Positions 39,945-53,435 of a DNA stretch of 64,000 nt are shown piece after piece. The stretch spans positions 25,916,001 through 25,980,000 of the forward strand of contig NC_065877.1 of the NCBI RefSeq assembly GCF_933775445.1, written 5' to 3'. The notes under the pieces were generated by a model, which was not told the origin of the DNA, did not search any database, and saw nothing but the letters and a program-made list of their open reading frames with translations. The DNA comes from Argentina anserina (lineage: Eukaryota; Streptophyta; Magnoliopsida; Rosales; Rosaceae). Position 1 is the stretch's first letter. Each line of letters opens with the position of its first letter. A program made the position numbers and the translations under genes.

Positions 39945-40420
39945 ATGAGAAGCTCTGATACGAGAAAAAGATCCTAGTTTTCTTTTTCACTGCCGGTCTC
40001 TGATTATAATCATCCGTCTCGAAGATTAAAAGTCAATAATACTGACATCAATTGCAATGATCTCCCTGAAGATGCATTGCTTGATATCTTATATCGACTT
40101 GATTGCTATAGGTTTGTTGCTCGAGGCAAGTGTGTCTCTAAGCGTTGGTGCAATCTTATGGCTGATCCTTCTTTCATTGGCACCTTTGTGAGTCGTAAAA
40201 GTGATCGATAAACATTCTTTGGTGCACGGAGAGTGGAATTCCTGGGTAGAATGTTATCTTCACCCGAGCTCCTAGGTAGAGTCTCAACCTCAACCGAGCT
40301 GCTAACTCCATTGTTTGAAAGACTCATAACCTGTTATGGTTTGAATATATAGCAAACCAGTTATAGTAGGTAGTTACAATGACTTGATTCTTTGCAGCAC
40401 AAGCCTATATGATCAAGAAG

Positions 40421-40584
40421 AACTGAACTAGTGTATTACATTTACTTGCTTAAATCACATACAACAATCATCTCTATATATACATCTATAAAGATTTCTC
40501 CACTACTCATGGTGCTCCACTATCATGGTGCTCCACTACATGGTGCTCCACTATCATGGTGCTCCAATACCCGTTAGTGCTCAT
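40421..40584 (-). repeat. 3' LTR of Copia 2
   Basis: 164 bp. Contains 16-bp tandem units (CATGGTGCTCCACTAT) near 40509-40566; one unit fewer than the other LTR. A TATATATA box lies near 40475-40482. Confidence 0.9.
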
Positions 40585-40606
40585 ACTCCCTTTCAAGTTG
40601 GCGCAT

Positions 40607-43600
40607 TCATATCAACCATGCCCAACTTGCCAAGTGAGTCATAAAAACTTTTTTAGATATTCCTTTTGTGAGCATATCAGCAAGTTGTTCTTCTATAGGA
40701 ACAAAAGGAAAACTAATAATCTTCGCATCTAGTTTTTCCTTTATAAAGTGACGATCAACCTCCACATGTTTTATACGATCATGTTGCACAGGATTCTGTG
40801 AAATATCAATAGCTACTTTGTTGTCACAGTACAGCTGCATCGCACATTTAGGCTTAATACCCAAATTTTATAGCAAGTTTCTAAGCCATAACAATTTACA
40901 TACTCCCTGAGCCATACCTCTGTACTCTGCTTCAGCACTAGATCGAGCTACCACCTTTTGTTTCTTAATCTTCCATGTAACAAGATTACCCCCAACAAAG
41001 GTAAAGTACCATGATGTGGATCTCCGATCTGTAATATTTCCAGCCCAGTCTGCATCTGTGAAGCCACAAACCTTAAAGATATTTTTGTGTTTAGAAAACA
41101 TTACTCCTCTTCCTTGGGCTGACTTCAAGTACCTCAAAATCCTTACAACAGCATCCATGTGGTCCACGCTGGGATTATGCATGAACTGACTCACTACACT
41201 TACTGCATATGTAACATCTGGTCTGGTATGTGATAAATAAATCAGACGTCCAACTAGCCTCTGGTACCGAGTTTTTTCAGTCGGTACTTGATCTGGATAC
41301 TCTGCTAATCGATGGTTTTGCTCAATAGGAGTATCAATGGGAGTGCAATCCAGCATACCGGTCTCTGTTAGTAGATCAAGGATGTACTTCCTCTGACACA
41401 GATGAATACCATCACTTCCCCGGGCTACCTCAATGCCCAAGAAGTACTTGAGTGTACCTAAGTCTTTTCATCTCAAATTTTGTGGCTAGTTGTTTCTGTA
41501 ATCTATCCACCTCAACAGTATCATTTCCAGTAACTACCATATCATCAACATATATAATTAGGGTTGTTACCTTCCCTTGCTGATGTCTGAGAAATAGTGT
41601 GTGGTCTGAATTACTCTGTATGTAGCCAATTCTCCTCATGAATTGTGAAAATCTTCCAAACCAGGCACGAGGTGACTGTTTAAGACCATACAAACATTTT
41701 CTCAATCTGCATACATATTTACTTGGAGAAGTGGCCGCATATCCCGGCGGAAGATCCATGTACACTTCTTCTGTAAGTTCTCCATGAAGGAACGCATTTT
41801 TAACATCAAACTGTCTGAGTGGCCAATTTAAGTTAGCAGCACAAGAGAGCAATACCCGAATAGTGTTCATCTTTGCAACAGGTGCAAATGTCTCATCATA
41901 GTCTATGCCATATGTCTGGGTGAACCCTTTTGCTACCAGACGTGCTTTATACCGGCTCACTAACCCATCTGGATTATGTTTTACTGTAAACACCCAACGA
42001 CATCCCACAGTCTTCTTGCCATGTGGTGGTGATACAAGCTCCCAAGTATTGTTCTTTTGTAATGCTTCCATCTCTTCCTCCATTGTTTTTCTCCATTTTG
42101 GATCTCTCAATGCATCCTGCACTTTGTTAGGTACTGATACAGTAGATATTTGATTCACAAATGATTCATATGACTTAGACAATCTTTTGGTAGACATAAA
42201 GTTTGCCACATGATACTTAGCTTTTGCCTGAAGGGTAGGTTCATATTTTTTTGTTGGCTGACCCTGAGTAGACCTATTTGGCAAGATATATTGTCTACTA
42301 TGAGCCTCACTAGTATTAGTCCCAATAGAATGACTAACCTCGTATGAGTGATCTTTCGTACCAGGAGAGTTTTGATCAGTAGTATGAGGGGCAGTTGTGT
42401 TGTCATCTTCTGGTGCTTGAACCTCTGGAGTGACTATATCGAAATCACTCGGTGGTGCGGACATATCGGTAATCTCAATTGATCCGGTCATCATATCTAT
42501 TGGCTTATTTGTCTCCCCCTCTCCATGATACAGCTCTTCGAAGTATGAATTCTCCCCCTGAAGAGTAGTATCGGAAGAGGGAAAATAACTCATATCCTCA
42601 AATAAAGTGACATCCATAGTGACATAGTACTTCTTGGTAGGTGGATGATAGCACCGGTACCCTTTCTGATGTCCGTCATACCTAACAAACACACATTTAA
42701 CGGCCCGAGCATCTAACTTAGATCTCTGATGTTTTGGAAGATGGACAAAAACAACACAACCGAAAACACGGGCAGGGAGATTATGAAAAGAGGGTAAGGA
42801 GATATGAGATGCAAGTACCTCATATGGAACTTTTCCCTGAAGAACACGAGAGGGAAGACGATTAATGAGGTGGGCAGAAGTGAGGACAGCATCACCCCAA
42901 AGGTATTTGGGCACTAAAAAGAATACACCGAGCCATGTCAAGTAAATGACGATTTTTCCTTTCAGAAACTCCATTCTGCTCAGGTGTATAAGGACACGCT
43001 GTTTGATGAACAATCCCATGTGTGTTAAGGAACTCCCGAAAAACATGATTCACATATTCCCCCCCCCCCCACTATCAGAACGAAGAATTCGAACTGTGGT
43101 ATTATATTGTGTTTTAACAGTGGCATAGAAAGTTTGGAAAGCGGGAAAAACTTCATTTTTTGTTTTGAGGAGAACAATCCATGAAAGACGGGTGCAATCA
43201 TCAATAAATGACACATAATACCGCATCCCGGACACAGTAGATTCTTGGGAGGGTCCCCAAACATCAGAATGAATTAATTCGAAAGGAATAAGATGTTTAT
43301 TAGAAGTACTACGGGAATAAGTAGATCGATGACTCTTACTCAAAACACATGTCTCACAATGTAAAAGGGACTCATCCACACTAAGAAACAAAGTAGGCAT
43401 AGATGATTTCATAACACTAAAAGATGGATGCCCTAAGCGACGATGCCATAACCAAACTTCACTTAGCTTGTCAGAAGTGGAGATTAAAGCGGTTCGAGAT
43501 GGTGCCCCTGGTTTCGCCCCCGCATATGTCTGATCCAGATGAAACAACCGGTCCCTCAGATACCCCCGACCAATTAACTCTCCGGTGAGAAGATCCTGAA

Positions 43601-44913
43601 AAATCACATACATAGGAAAAAAATGTCACAGAGCACTTAGCGTCAGCGTTTAATTGGGGAACAAAGATCAAATTATGAGACAAGGCAGGAACATATAGCA
43701 CATTTTGAAGCTCTATTGTGGGAGTAATACGAACCGACCCTTTTCCTAATACGGGAAATGCCTCACCATTAGCATTAGTAACATGGGGTACTGGTGGAGG
43801 AGACAATACGCTAAAATAAGATTTGTCATAAGTCATATGATCAGACGCACCTGAATCAATAATCCAAGTATCAAAACCAACAAAGTGAGAAATATTTAAA
43901 GCCATACCAATTTTTCCACGACCAGCTATGGAGGCAGTAGGGTTTGCTCCGCCTGCGGTATGATGATCGTGTCCAACCACACCATAGATATCGGGTTCTT
44001 GGACTAGTTGAATAGCTGCTTTCGCCTTGGGATGATGATTGGGCCTCTTAGGCCGAAGATGTGGATACAGCTTCCAACAGGTCGCGCGAGCATGGTTAGT
44101 ATCATGACAATAAGAACAAGGAGGGCGTGGCTGATTCCCGAAACCTGGTGGTGGTCCTCGGTGAAGTGGAGATGAAGTGGCCTGCTGAAGAGGTGCGGAA
44201 GATCTAGCACGGATAGTAAGGCTGTAAACTTCAACTTATGCCTGATGAAGGCTTTCCTGGTGAGATTCATCCTTACAGATATATGTGAAAGCTGTAATTA
44301 AGCTAGGAGGTTCGGTTTGGCGGAGCAATTCCCCTTTCGCACTGTTATGTTTAGTATCAAGACCTTTCAGGAAATGGTGAACTCGCTCAAGCTCATTCTC
44401 ACGTTGGTACCAAACAATATCCTCCTGATGTTTGATCAGGCAAGGACATTTCATATCAATCTCAGCCCAAATATTTCTTAGTTTGGTGAAATATTGCGCC
44501 ACCGGTTGCCCATCCTGTTGCATCGCCAAGGCGGTGCACATTAACTCATGAACCTGTATGAAATCAGAGTCATTAGTATATAAGCCTTCAAGTGTCAGCC
44601 ATATTGCCTGAGCAGTGTCACATGCCTCCACCAGATCAATTATCTCATCATTCATAGCTTTCCACAAGACGGACATCACAAGGCCATCATCATCGTCCCA
44701 CTTAGTGTAGGCAATAATATCATCTTTTCTAGGAGCCTGAGTGGCTCCGGTGACATGCCTCATCTTGTGCATGCCTCGAAGAGGAGCCGCCATAAGTCGC
44801 TTCCATATACGGAAATTGGTTCCATTGAGTTTAGTACCCCCAAAGGACCCACTTTCAGAACTCTTGACAGATACTTCAAATTTCGGAAAATCAACTTCGT
44901 CTCCAGAACCCAT
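40607..44913 (-). pseudogene. Copia 2 gag-pol, multiply broken
   Basis: Gag starts at ATG 44913 (MGSGDEVDF) and stops at 44236. Later segments in different frames carry the aspartic protease motif (WIIDSGASDHMTY, ORF 43471-43980), integrase zinc finger and core (43050-43613: WHRRLGHPSFSVM, HSDVWGPS), integrase C-part plus reverse transcriptase (41430-43046: YVDDMVVTGND), and RNase H (40868-41440, then 40607-40864). Residue similarity to Copia 1 is very high throughout. Copia 2 keeps Trp at the two positions where Copia 1 has stops, and Copia 1 keeps Gln where Copia 2 has TAA near 40867. Confidence 0.92.
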
Positions 44914-45653
44914 TTGAAAAAATACAGCGGAATCAGGAATGATACAGCGGAAACACCAAAAGAAACGGATAAGAACTTGTCTTAGGTGCACGTTCACTGT
45001 CGGTGCACCTACACTGACAATAAAGAGGTATTAATTCTGGGCCGGGTTGGATGTGAACCGGGTCGGGTCTGAACCGGGTCTGGTCTGAACCGGGTCTGAA
45101 CTGGGTCTGAACCGGGTCTGAACTGGGTCGGGTCTGAACCGGTCGGATCTGGAGCTACGCGACGTGAAATTTTCAGTTGTGGTTACTGCGGCGACTGCGG
45201 CGGCTATGAGGATACCGGTATGCTGGATGGCTCGGTGAGGGTGGAGAGTGTTGCAGCGGAGGAAACAACCGACGAAAAACGCCGGCGTTCGTCGAGGAGC
45301 CGTCTCTTTCGCGCAAGGCAGCGGCGTCGGCGGGTGAGGAGCGCGGAGCGCGTCGTCACAGGAGTGCGTCGTTGCAGTGGTGTGGCGTTGCAGAGGCGTG
45401 TCGTCGCAGTGGTGCGTCGTCGGCGGAGTAGGAGCGCGTCTCGTTAGGCAGCGGCGGTCGGGTCGGGATATGCGGCACGGAGGGGTAGAAGCAGCACGGA
45501 GGGCCGGAGAGGGCGAGCACAGGTCGCCGCCGGAGGGTCCGAATGATGCGTTTGAGGAGCCCAGAAGATGACACCAAGCTTGCAGCGGAGTGTGCAGCAA
45601 AAACACAACAAAAAAAACGAAACCCAGAAAAAACAGAGCCTTGCTCTGATACC
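44914..45653 (-). other. Copia 2 5' leader, GC-rich
   Basis: About 740 bp between gag and the primer-binding site. Holds repeated GAACCGGGTCTG units (45054-45140), parallel to the GGGTCGGGTTGAG units of Copia 1, but lacks the 18-bp array seen there. Long frames here have no family features. Confidence 0.75.
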
Positions 45654-45833
45654 AATTGAACTAGTGTATTACATTTACTTGCTTAAATCACATACAACAA
45701 TCATCTCTATATATACATCTATAAAGATTTCTCCACTACTCATGGTGCTCCACTATCATGGTGCTCCACTACATGGTGCTCCACTATCATGGTGCTCCAC
45801 TATCATGGTGCTCCAATACCCGTTAGTGCTCAT
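45654..45833 (-). repeat. 5' LTR of Copia 2
   Basis: 180 bp; one extra 16-bp unit relative to the 3' LTR. Confidence 0.9.
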
Positions 45834-46823
45834 AGAAGACTATTTCATATGCAATCCATTCACAGTTCAATGGTTTCCTCTTCCTCCGCCTCCTGAAGTC
45901 TACAAGTACACACCGCCGGTGTGATTCATATGTGATCTTCCCTACTAATACTATAACTGATCAACTGGTGATCAAGGGGACAGTGTTTTTCATCTTAATG
46001 CTGACTACAAGTCTACAAGTGCAGGGTGGTGAAGTTAGTTTGCTCCGAGGAACATATGCACACACTTCTGAATGAAATCAAGGTGCAGATCTACTCTTCT
46101 GAGATGGATGATTGGATAGAGACGATTATATCGTTCCCGTCACCCTTCTATTTTGATAATATTACTTGTACCCGAAGCTATGCTAACAAGGGATGCTTTA
46201 CTGGGATGGTTGTATAATTGATAATGAGAATGGTTATATAATATTGATAATGAGAATATTCTCATTGGATTTGATCCATTCAAAATCAACAGCAGCAACA
46301 GTTCTTGTTCGTCTGGTACTAATGGCAGCAGTATTTATGGTGATGATATTATTAAACACAACGGTTGTTTCATAGCCTTATGGAATGAGGATTATCAGTT
46401 TTGGCCTCTAGGAGTGTACAAGGGGTGAATGCGGATATACAAGGCTTACCTTCCAACATATATACCACATATTCTGGACTTTAAATAGGAAGAAATCCAT
46501 GGAGTGTTTCGTAAAGGGTGAGGATTTATACACTAAATGAAGAAGTGGATCCGGGTATTTATAATGGGTCGATCACAATTTTAGGTTTCGACCCCGATAA
46601 TGATAATATTTTGTATGTGGTCAGAAATATTGAGCGCATTAGAGACATTATTGCGTACAATGTTCGTATAAATATATGGTCGATGGTTGCTGAGAAGAGT
46701 AAAGCTTTTGGTGATGAGTTGTACCCGATTGTTGTTCCAGTGGTTCCAACACCTGTTCGTGTACCAGCACAACCTTCACCTCCTTTGTCACCCCTGGTTG
46801 AAGGCCACTCTAGCTTGCTTTAA

Positions 46824-47645
46824 GATTGACAGAAACACACTTGATACTGTATTTTTATTTTCAGTTCTCGTTGATATAAGTTTTACAGATGGGTATCATG
46901 AATATGGTTTCATCTTTAATTTCAAGAGTAATAAATTAATGTCTAGTTAAAGTCTATTCTCTGAGAGATGGAGGTGCCGATGAAGATCATGAACTGTGTG
47001 CGACGGATAGAGATTGAAAGCGCACCGGGAACATTTCATAATTACGCGCCTTAATATTCTATAACCAACTTACCGTCTATGTTTTTTTTTACCATTTTCT
47101 CCGTCAACAGTTACGTCGCTCTGAAATTCCAAACACACCTCTCTGTCTTCTTCTTCTTCTTCTTCTTCTTCTTCTTCTTCTTCTTCTTCTTCTTCTCTCA
47201 CTCTGTATATAAATATCCCCACACCCCACCATTTACACAGTCGCAGTTTTGGTGGCTTCATATCAACACAGGTCTCTCTCTCTCTCACACATATATACTC
47301 GAATTGTTTTTGATGATTTAAATATATATTTGATTGAAGTTGCGGATCAAGTAACGGTAAATATCACCGATCGATAACTTCGTTTGTTAGTTTTACGATC
47401 AAGAAAGCCAAGAGACTGACTATGGTGAAATTGGTGATTTACATGCGTTTTATCTTGTTCATCTTCTCCTCGTCACATTCATAAAATGGTGTTTTCTTTT
47501 CTTTTTATTTTAAACGACGTAAACGTCATAATCGTTCCTTTTGACAAAACCGAATTATTCGACTTTGGCTTTTGTACAAAGCGTGGCGCTTTCTCATTTC
47601 CGTTTCTTGAACTCCAAGTTTCTATGTCTCTTCTAAAGGAAGATA

Positions 47646-47684
<39 letters not shown>

Positions 47685-47776
47685 GTGTGATGAGGACTAG
47701 AAGATCACATAGTTTTTTTCATTACTGTATTGCAGGTTTGTGTGATTGGCGAAATAACTTCACATAACAAACTCAG
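46824..47776. other. GEX1 upstream region with microsatellites
   Basis: Contains a (CTT)n run of about 50 bp at 47146-47196 and a (TA)n run of about 34 bp at 47649-47682. The latter lies just before a possible leader splice acceptor (TTGCAG, ends 47735). CT-rich sequence near 47270-47290. These frames on either strand are repeat by-products. Confidence 0.6.
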
Positions 47777-50031
47777 ATGGGTCTTCAATGTCGTTATCTT
47801 CTAATTCTGCTAATTCTAGTATTGGCTTCATCAAAGTCTCACTCATGGAGTTGGTTCCCTTCTTCTGATGAGACTCGGTATACTGATGAGAACCCTTCTA
47901 TGAGTGGAACTTCAGTAAGCAAGTTTTCCATGGAAGGTCATAATGATGACCCCAAGGCAGTCAGGCTTGTTGAAGATGCGGAGAAGAAGTTGGTAGGCCC
48001 GAACTCTTGTTGGCAAAATGCTTACCGGCATCTGTTTTCGGGGTGCTCGGAGGTCCATGCTGTTGAAGAGAAGCGCTCTAGATTTGCTTGGCATCTAAGT
48101 GATTGCTTTCAGAAGGACTCTGCAAGGCTTCCATTTCCTTCGTGTGATCCGAAGTCTGCGATGTATAAGTGCCTGAAAACTTTGAACAATGATCAGCACA
48201 AGGTCTATTTGGAGTTCTACCTTGAAACCAACTCCATATGTCATCAGTTGCAGTTGAGTGTTGTAACTTTTTCAAGTAAAATGACTCTGTTGTTTGTCTT
48301 TCTTTTTCCTTCATAAACACTAACAACTTCTTATGTTGCTAGGGCTCGCGCATTTAAGTTTGAAACCGAGAGACTTGTGAATGAACTTAAAAATTCAGCT
48401 CAGTATGCAGAAGGCAAGTTGGAACTGATTGAGGAGAAGGCAGAGTTTCTACTGCAGGGGTCGAACCAAATATTTGATTCTTTGAATTCGATTGATCTTC
48501 GAACTCAGCAAGTTGCTCAGACCGCACAGAATGTGGAAGATCATATAGATGTGGTGTTGAAGCATTCTACAGCAGTTTATGAACAATCAAGGAAAATCCA
48601 AGAATCACAATCTGAGCTGCAAGAAGGACAAGGAGAAATGAAGAAAAGCTTGAAGGAAGGAATGACAATGCTGAAAGATTCATATAATCATTTGGGACAA
48701 GAAATAGATTACTTGAAAAATGAGACGGTTGAAATTGAAAAAGAGATAACTAAAGTTGGAGACCAAATGTATTCTAGAATGGAAAATCTGCAAGTCAAAG
48801 CAGATGACATTGGGAATATGGCAGGGCTCTCTTTGGACAAGCAAAAGGAACTACTAGAAGGACAGACAACAGCTCTCAAGGAGCTAGACTTTTTGACCAA
48901 ATTTCAATCTGAGGCATTAGAAGAGAGCAGGTAACAAATTAAGTTTTGAAGTTGGGTCTTGAAGATATGTAGAACGATTAAGTCTAACTCAATAGTAAAT
49001 TGCAGGAGAACACTACAAAGGTTAACTGAATATGGCCAGAGACAACAAGAAGAGCTTCTACAGAAGCAGCTACAACTTCAAAAAGTCCATGATCACCTGA
49101 TGGAAAACTCAAAGTCAATGCTGGAGGCACAGGTTTGTATAGCTGTTAAATACTAACTAATGAGATTTGTTTCAACAGCTATTAATTCTCATTTTGACTG
49201 TCATTTTTGTCATAGGAATCTTTTGAATTAAAGCAAGCCAGCATGTTCGCCGCATTAGACAAGCTATTGGCTTTGCACAATGCTATGCTGCTTGAATCAC
49301 GCTTGATCAAAGCTTTCTTCATTTACTCTATATCAATTTTTGTCATCTACATGTTCACAAGCACTAAGCGAACATATGCAGTTAGACCTCGGCTATATAT
49401 TGGTACGTGCACTGTCTTACTCCGAAAAATAAAATATCAGAAACGTATACAAGTTCATAAGCACATGGAAACTATTGTATATCAACTCTTGAGTTTATAT
49501 TCTGGCTGTTTGATTTAAGTGTAAATTTTTTCACAGGGCTGTGTTTAACTCTGTTAGTAGAAGTAGCAATACTTCGGCTCACAAGGAATGATATTGAACA
49601 GCAAACATGGAAGATAAACCTTCTCAGATCAATCTTTGCAGCGGCCTCTTTAGTTCATCTAATGCATGCAATTTTCACATACAGGTATGAGATACATGGC
49701 AACAACTGTGAGATTTCAGCTAGCTAAATTTTGCGTTGTATAGTTTACATGTGACAGGTTGGCTTTAAATCTATGCAGGGATTATGAAGTATTGAACCAT
49801 CAACTATTGCATAAATTGATTGAGAAGGTTAACGGCATGCAGAGATACCAGAAGTTCTCATGGGATGAAGACAGTGATTTAAACTGGTCCTCTTGGCTTG
49901 ACAACAACTTACCAGAAGATGAAGACAGTTCTGAAGACCCTGACTTCTTGGTTCCCGAACAAGTTGGGGAGAATTTAATCACAGCTTCAAGTATCAAAGA
50001 ATATGATCTCCGCCAGCGTCTTCGTTTTTGA
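47777..50031 (+). CDS. GEX1: GAMETE EXPRESSED 1 (GEX1/KAR5 family) nuclear-fusion protein
   Basis: Nuclear-envelope protein of the conserved KAR5/BMB/GEX1 family, needed for nuclear fusion in plant gamete and embryo-sac development. Exons 47777-48252, 48343-48930, 49006-49132, 49216-49402, 49537-49684 and 49779-50031 join in frame to 592 aa, the size of Arabidopsis GEX1. All introns are GT-AG. An N-terminal signal peptide (CRYLLILLILVLASSKSHS) precedes a cysteine-containing lumenal domain (SCWQNAYRHLFSGCS, HLSDCFQKDS). A long coiled coil is coded by exons 2-4. Three hydrophobic segments follow: FFIYSISIFVIYMF, the span starting GLCLTLLVEVAIL, and the span with IFAAASLVHLMHAIF. The tail is acidic. 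No defects seen. The start is the first ATG before a clear signal peptide. Confidence 0.94.
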
Positions 50032-53000
50032 AAAGTAATTCAAAACACCAAATTTATGTAATTAACTAATTATAGCATTTGTTTACCTAAGCAGAACAAG
50101 AACCTGTATTCATTTTGCACTATCCAATATCAGTATTCAGTAGCTAAGCTTATATGGTGTTATAAGTTTAATAGTTTATATGGTTTTGCACCTCAAACTA
50201 AAGGAGTAGCATCCACGAGCGCGCGAACTTGGTGTTATATCCATGGGTTGTTGAGTCTATGTTAAAACTTATATCTCCCTTGAGACGAAGTGAGTTGTTC
50301 ATATTTCCTGTCGGGCCACACCAACGATCACTCTGATTCCGTAGCTGCCTCAACAGCCCATATGGTTGACCTCGTTTTCGAGCTTGTCATATAAAGCCGC
50401 CGAATTTGATGTGATCAGCTAACTGCTTGCTGTTTTTGAATACATCTGGGTTTGTTTTACGAATCAAATATCTAGTTTTACTTCACTGGGTAGCTGAGGA
50501 ACTGATCATGGGTTTTGTTACTGTGGGTATAAGGGTCGACTAGACCTAAAATTTCGATTGGTTTCTTATGTTTAGTTATTGTCTTCCTGATCGTTGAAGC
50601 TTAAAGATTGAAACTTGTATTTTCTCTTGTCTCTCTTATACTGCTGTTAATTGAGCATTGCGGTAGTGGAAATGGTAGATTATATATGATAAATTTGGGA
50701 TCTTTATGATGATTGCCAAAGCTGTCTTTCATATGTCTGAATGGGCGTTTCAATGCTGTTATCTGATATTTGCTCGTGATTTACTCATGTTATGAGTTGG
50801 AAGTTAGAGCTCATAATCATACTGCTATTGAGCATGCATATACATGATGAACCTGATGTAAGACAACAATTTGCTTTGGTCTAGATAAACAATAAACAAA
50901 CATCTCTGTAATCTCAGCTTCTTAGCTGACAGGGGAGTGACAGCCTAACACACATTGGTTTGAAATATAACTAACAATACCAGAAAACCCCATAGGCAAT
51001 GAAGTCCACCTATTACATAAGACAGCATGCAAAATTAACCAATGAATGCATTTGCTCAGAGTATTGATGATATCTCAATGTTAATTCATTTTGGGGAAAG
51101 TTTCAGCAACAGATTCTTTCATTTTGCACTACATAGGATCCATCTCTAACTGACTGATATAATGCATGCTTAATTTCTTTTGATTCCTGTGTAGAATCAC
51201 ATGATATACTTACTGAATTTTTGTATACAGGGAACACTAATGTTGACAAGGGCTTGTGTCATGTTGGTGGGCAGGAATGCTAGCATTGGATGTCTTGAGT
51301 TCTGCTTGTAAGTGAGCTTTCAGTGAATCTTCCTTAATATATAGCATATGATCATTTCACATTGCCATTATTGCTAAAGACTCGTATCTATCTTGAATTA
51401 GGATGTAGGTATATTAGCCACTTTGTAATCCTTGTTATGTAATTTAAGGCATTGTCAAACTTTTGTTTTGAGTTTGATGTGGTTTAGCCTCTAACCAGCC
51501 AAACTGGCATCAGTGGCATGATCCTGATTTGGTTTATAAAGACCACAGCTCTTCTGCTCACTTATTAGTTCTTATTGTAAGTAGTCTTACTGATTTAAAT
51601 ACTCACACACACAAATATGTTTATATGTATACATCAAATATTGGTCACAATAACATACTGCTATGTGGTTTATCTTTATTGTTTAGTTTGTCAAAGTTCA
51701 ACCATACAACTGAACTATTACTGATCTTACTTACAACTACTTTAGCAACTAACATGGGCATTATAAAGTTTGGCTCAGGCCTGGCCTATGTGTGCCAAAT
51801 CGGGCTTGAGGCTGGAAGTATTCTGCCTCATTTCAAAGTGAGGTTCAGTTCCAGAATAATTAAATAGGAGACAAGCACAAGTATCAAGAGACATGCGATG
51901 ACCATAGTTGCTCATGATAATCTTTTTCTTTTTTTAAATTCTTTTTAAACCGGAACTTATGATAATCTGAAGACATGGATTCCAAGTTTTTATCAGATTA
52001 GCAAGTTCTGCAGATAATTTATTTGCTTTTAGCATGCTGTATCTGTATTCAACTTCTCGGTCGTATGTTTACAGTCAGTCATATCGATGCATACCTTACA
52101 GTGTTATTTAATTGTAGGATTAGGGAGCGCAAGTAATTTTTTGCCATGAACTGACGTTTGAGCCCATTTAACTCTCTTTTGATGTCAGCTACTCAGTCCT
52201 GTTGCTGATATAATAAATGTCATGTGTGAACCAATTCTAATGGTAAAATACAAAACTTAAAGTGAAAAGCTAGTCATAATCAAGATTGTTAGTTCATTAC
52301 TTGGTACCAACTTTTGATTATTCCAGAAACTGGTTAAGATTCCCAGCCGCCTGTCATTAATCCCTAATTTGAATGATGAAAAGTCGGTGCTAATTGGTCT
52401 AAAAATTTTCTGTCTGATTCTAGAGGAGTCTACTAAGAAGTTCACCTTGATTTGGAATTCTGGACTATGTCAGTGAAGATTTAGAATCAAGAGTGAATTA
52501 GCCATGTCATGAAAATGTTGCTAGTGAAGATGATCTTAACTCAGATCCTCATCCAACTTGGATTTCAGTATAAACAAGATCTTTTTATACTCCTTTTCTT
52601 TTTTAGTGACTGGCTTTCTCAACTTTCGTGGCATAAACTGTTCAAATATTAGAATACTTAATTAAGCACCATCTTTCGTGACTGGCTTTATATTTCGTGG
52701 CATGTGATGGGCCATGTTTGAGAAAGTGTAATTCCACATTGTGGCTTCTCCCACTCTGCTAGCTGGGGAAACACCATTCGCTTAACCCAAAATTTTCATA
52801 TGGAAATTGTGTGATGAAGTTCTGGGACTAGATTCCTGTGTTACTGTAAGTGCTTATTAAGCAGGCTAAGTGTGGAAGATATGATGTAGAGAATCAAGGT
52901 TGTGATCGATCATGTCATTTTGGAGGTGACTGGATCACGAATTCAAGATAATGGTGATGTATCTCTGTTTTAGGTTCTTTTGATAATTTTTTTTCCTGAG

Positions 53001-53435
53001 TTATAGAGTTTTAACTGCTAGGACCTTTGTCTGTCACTTTCTTGTATCATAAATTTGGTTTAATAAATGTTTCTTGGGTTGTTTCTTATATGCAAAGTTT
53101 GGATAAAAGATGGGTGCATGATACATTACAATCCGATCGTAATTTATTAGCATTTGCTTGGGTCCTATTCTTTGTTTCAATCCCACCTCAGTTTCATCAA
53201 TGTTTGTGCTAAATGACAATATATATGTACTCTCAGCGCGCTTCTTAGCTAAGTAAGAATCATATATTTTTACTGAAACTGATATACCAAAAGTATTGAA
53301 GCAATGAAATCCATTTCCGCCTAATATATTACCTCCTAAAGATTATAGGCTTAAGCAGGATGCCCCGGAATTCGGCCAGGGTCTGAAAACCGGATGTGGA
53401 GGAGATGTCGGTATCCAAAAAACAAAAGGAAGCAA
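50032..53435. other. Intergenic, GEX1 to Gypsy element
   Basis: 3.4 kb with no recognised gene. AT-rich, many short unrelated frames, no tRNA or clear element ends found. The target duplication AGCAA of the Gypsy element lies at 53431-53435. Confidence 0.45.

Larger units (their letters stand above)
40421..45833 (-). mobile_element. Copia LTR retrotransposon 2, full length but coding-defective
   Basis: 5,413 bp, minus strand, same family as Copia 1 by protein. LTRs at 40421-40584 (164 bp) and 45654-45833 (180 bp) agree except for one base and one extra 16-bp tandem unit. Target duplication AGAAG at 40416-40420 and 45834-45838. Primer-binding site TTGGTATCAGAGC adjoins the 5' LTR. Coding breaks: stop in gag (44236), a frameshift at a T run near 43620, a frameshift at a 12-base G tract near 43059-43070, a frameshift near 41466 between RT and RNase H, and TAA near 40867. 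Confidence 0.95.
39945..46823 (+). pseudogene. F-box protein pseudogene split by Copia element 2
   Basis: F-box proteins are substrate adaptors of SCF ubiquitin ligases. The left part (39945-40420) has an F-box (DLPEDALLDILYRLDCYRFV, ARGKCVSKRWCNLM) but stops at codon 11 (TAG) and again after VSRKSDR (TAA near 40209). The right part (45839-46823) holds the F-box-associated region: DYFICNPFTVQWFPLPPPP, then a stretch with several stops and shifts, then an open frame 46518-46823 (ITILGFDPDNDNILYVV). Reading runs straight across the Copia insertion once the 5-bp target duplication AGAAG is discounted (CSTSLYDQ then DYFICNP), which shows the element landed in this gene. Stops on both sides mean it is not expressed as a full protein. 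Confidence 0.82.

Noticed and set aside
50032..53435. A gene between GEX1 and the Gypsy element (for example the 112-codon frame at 51529-51867).
   Set aside because: No frame shows family motifs, splice-consistent exons or coding-like composition.
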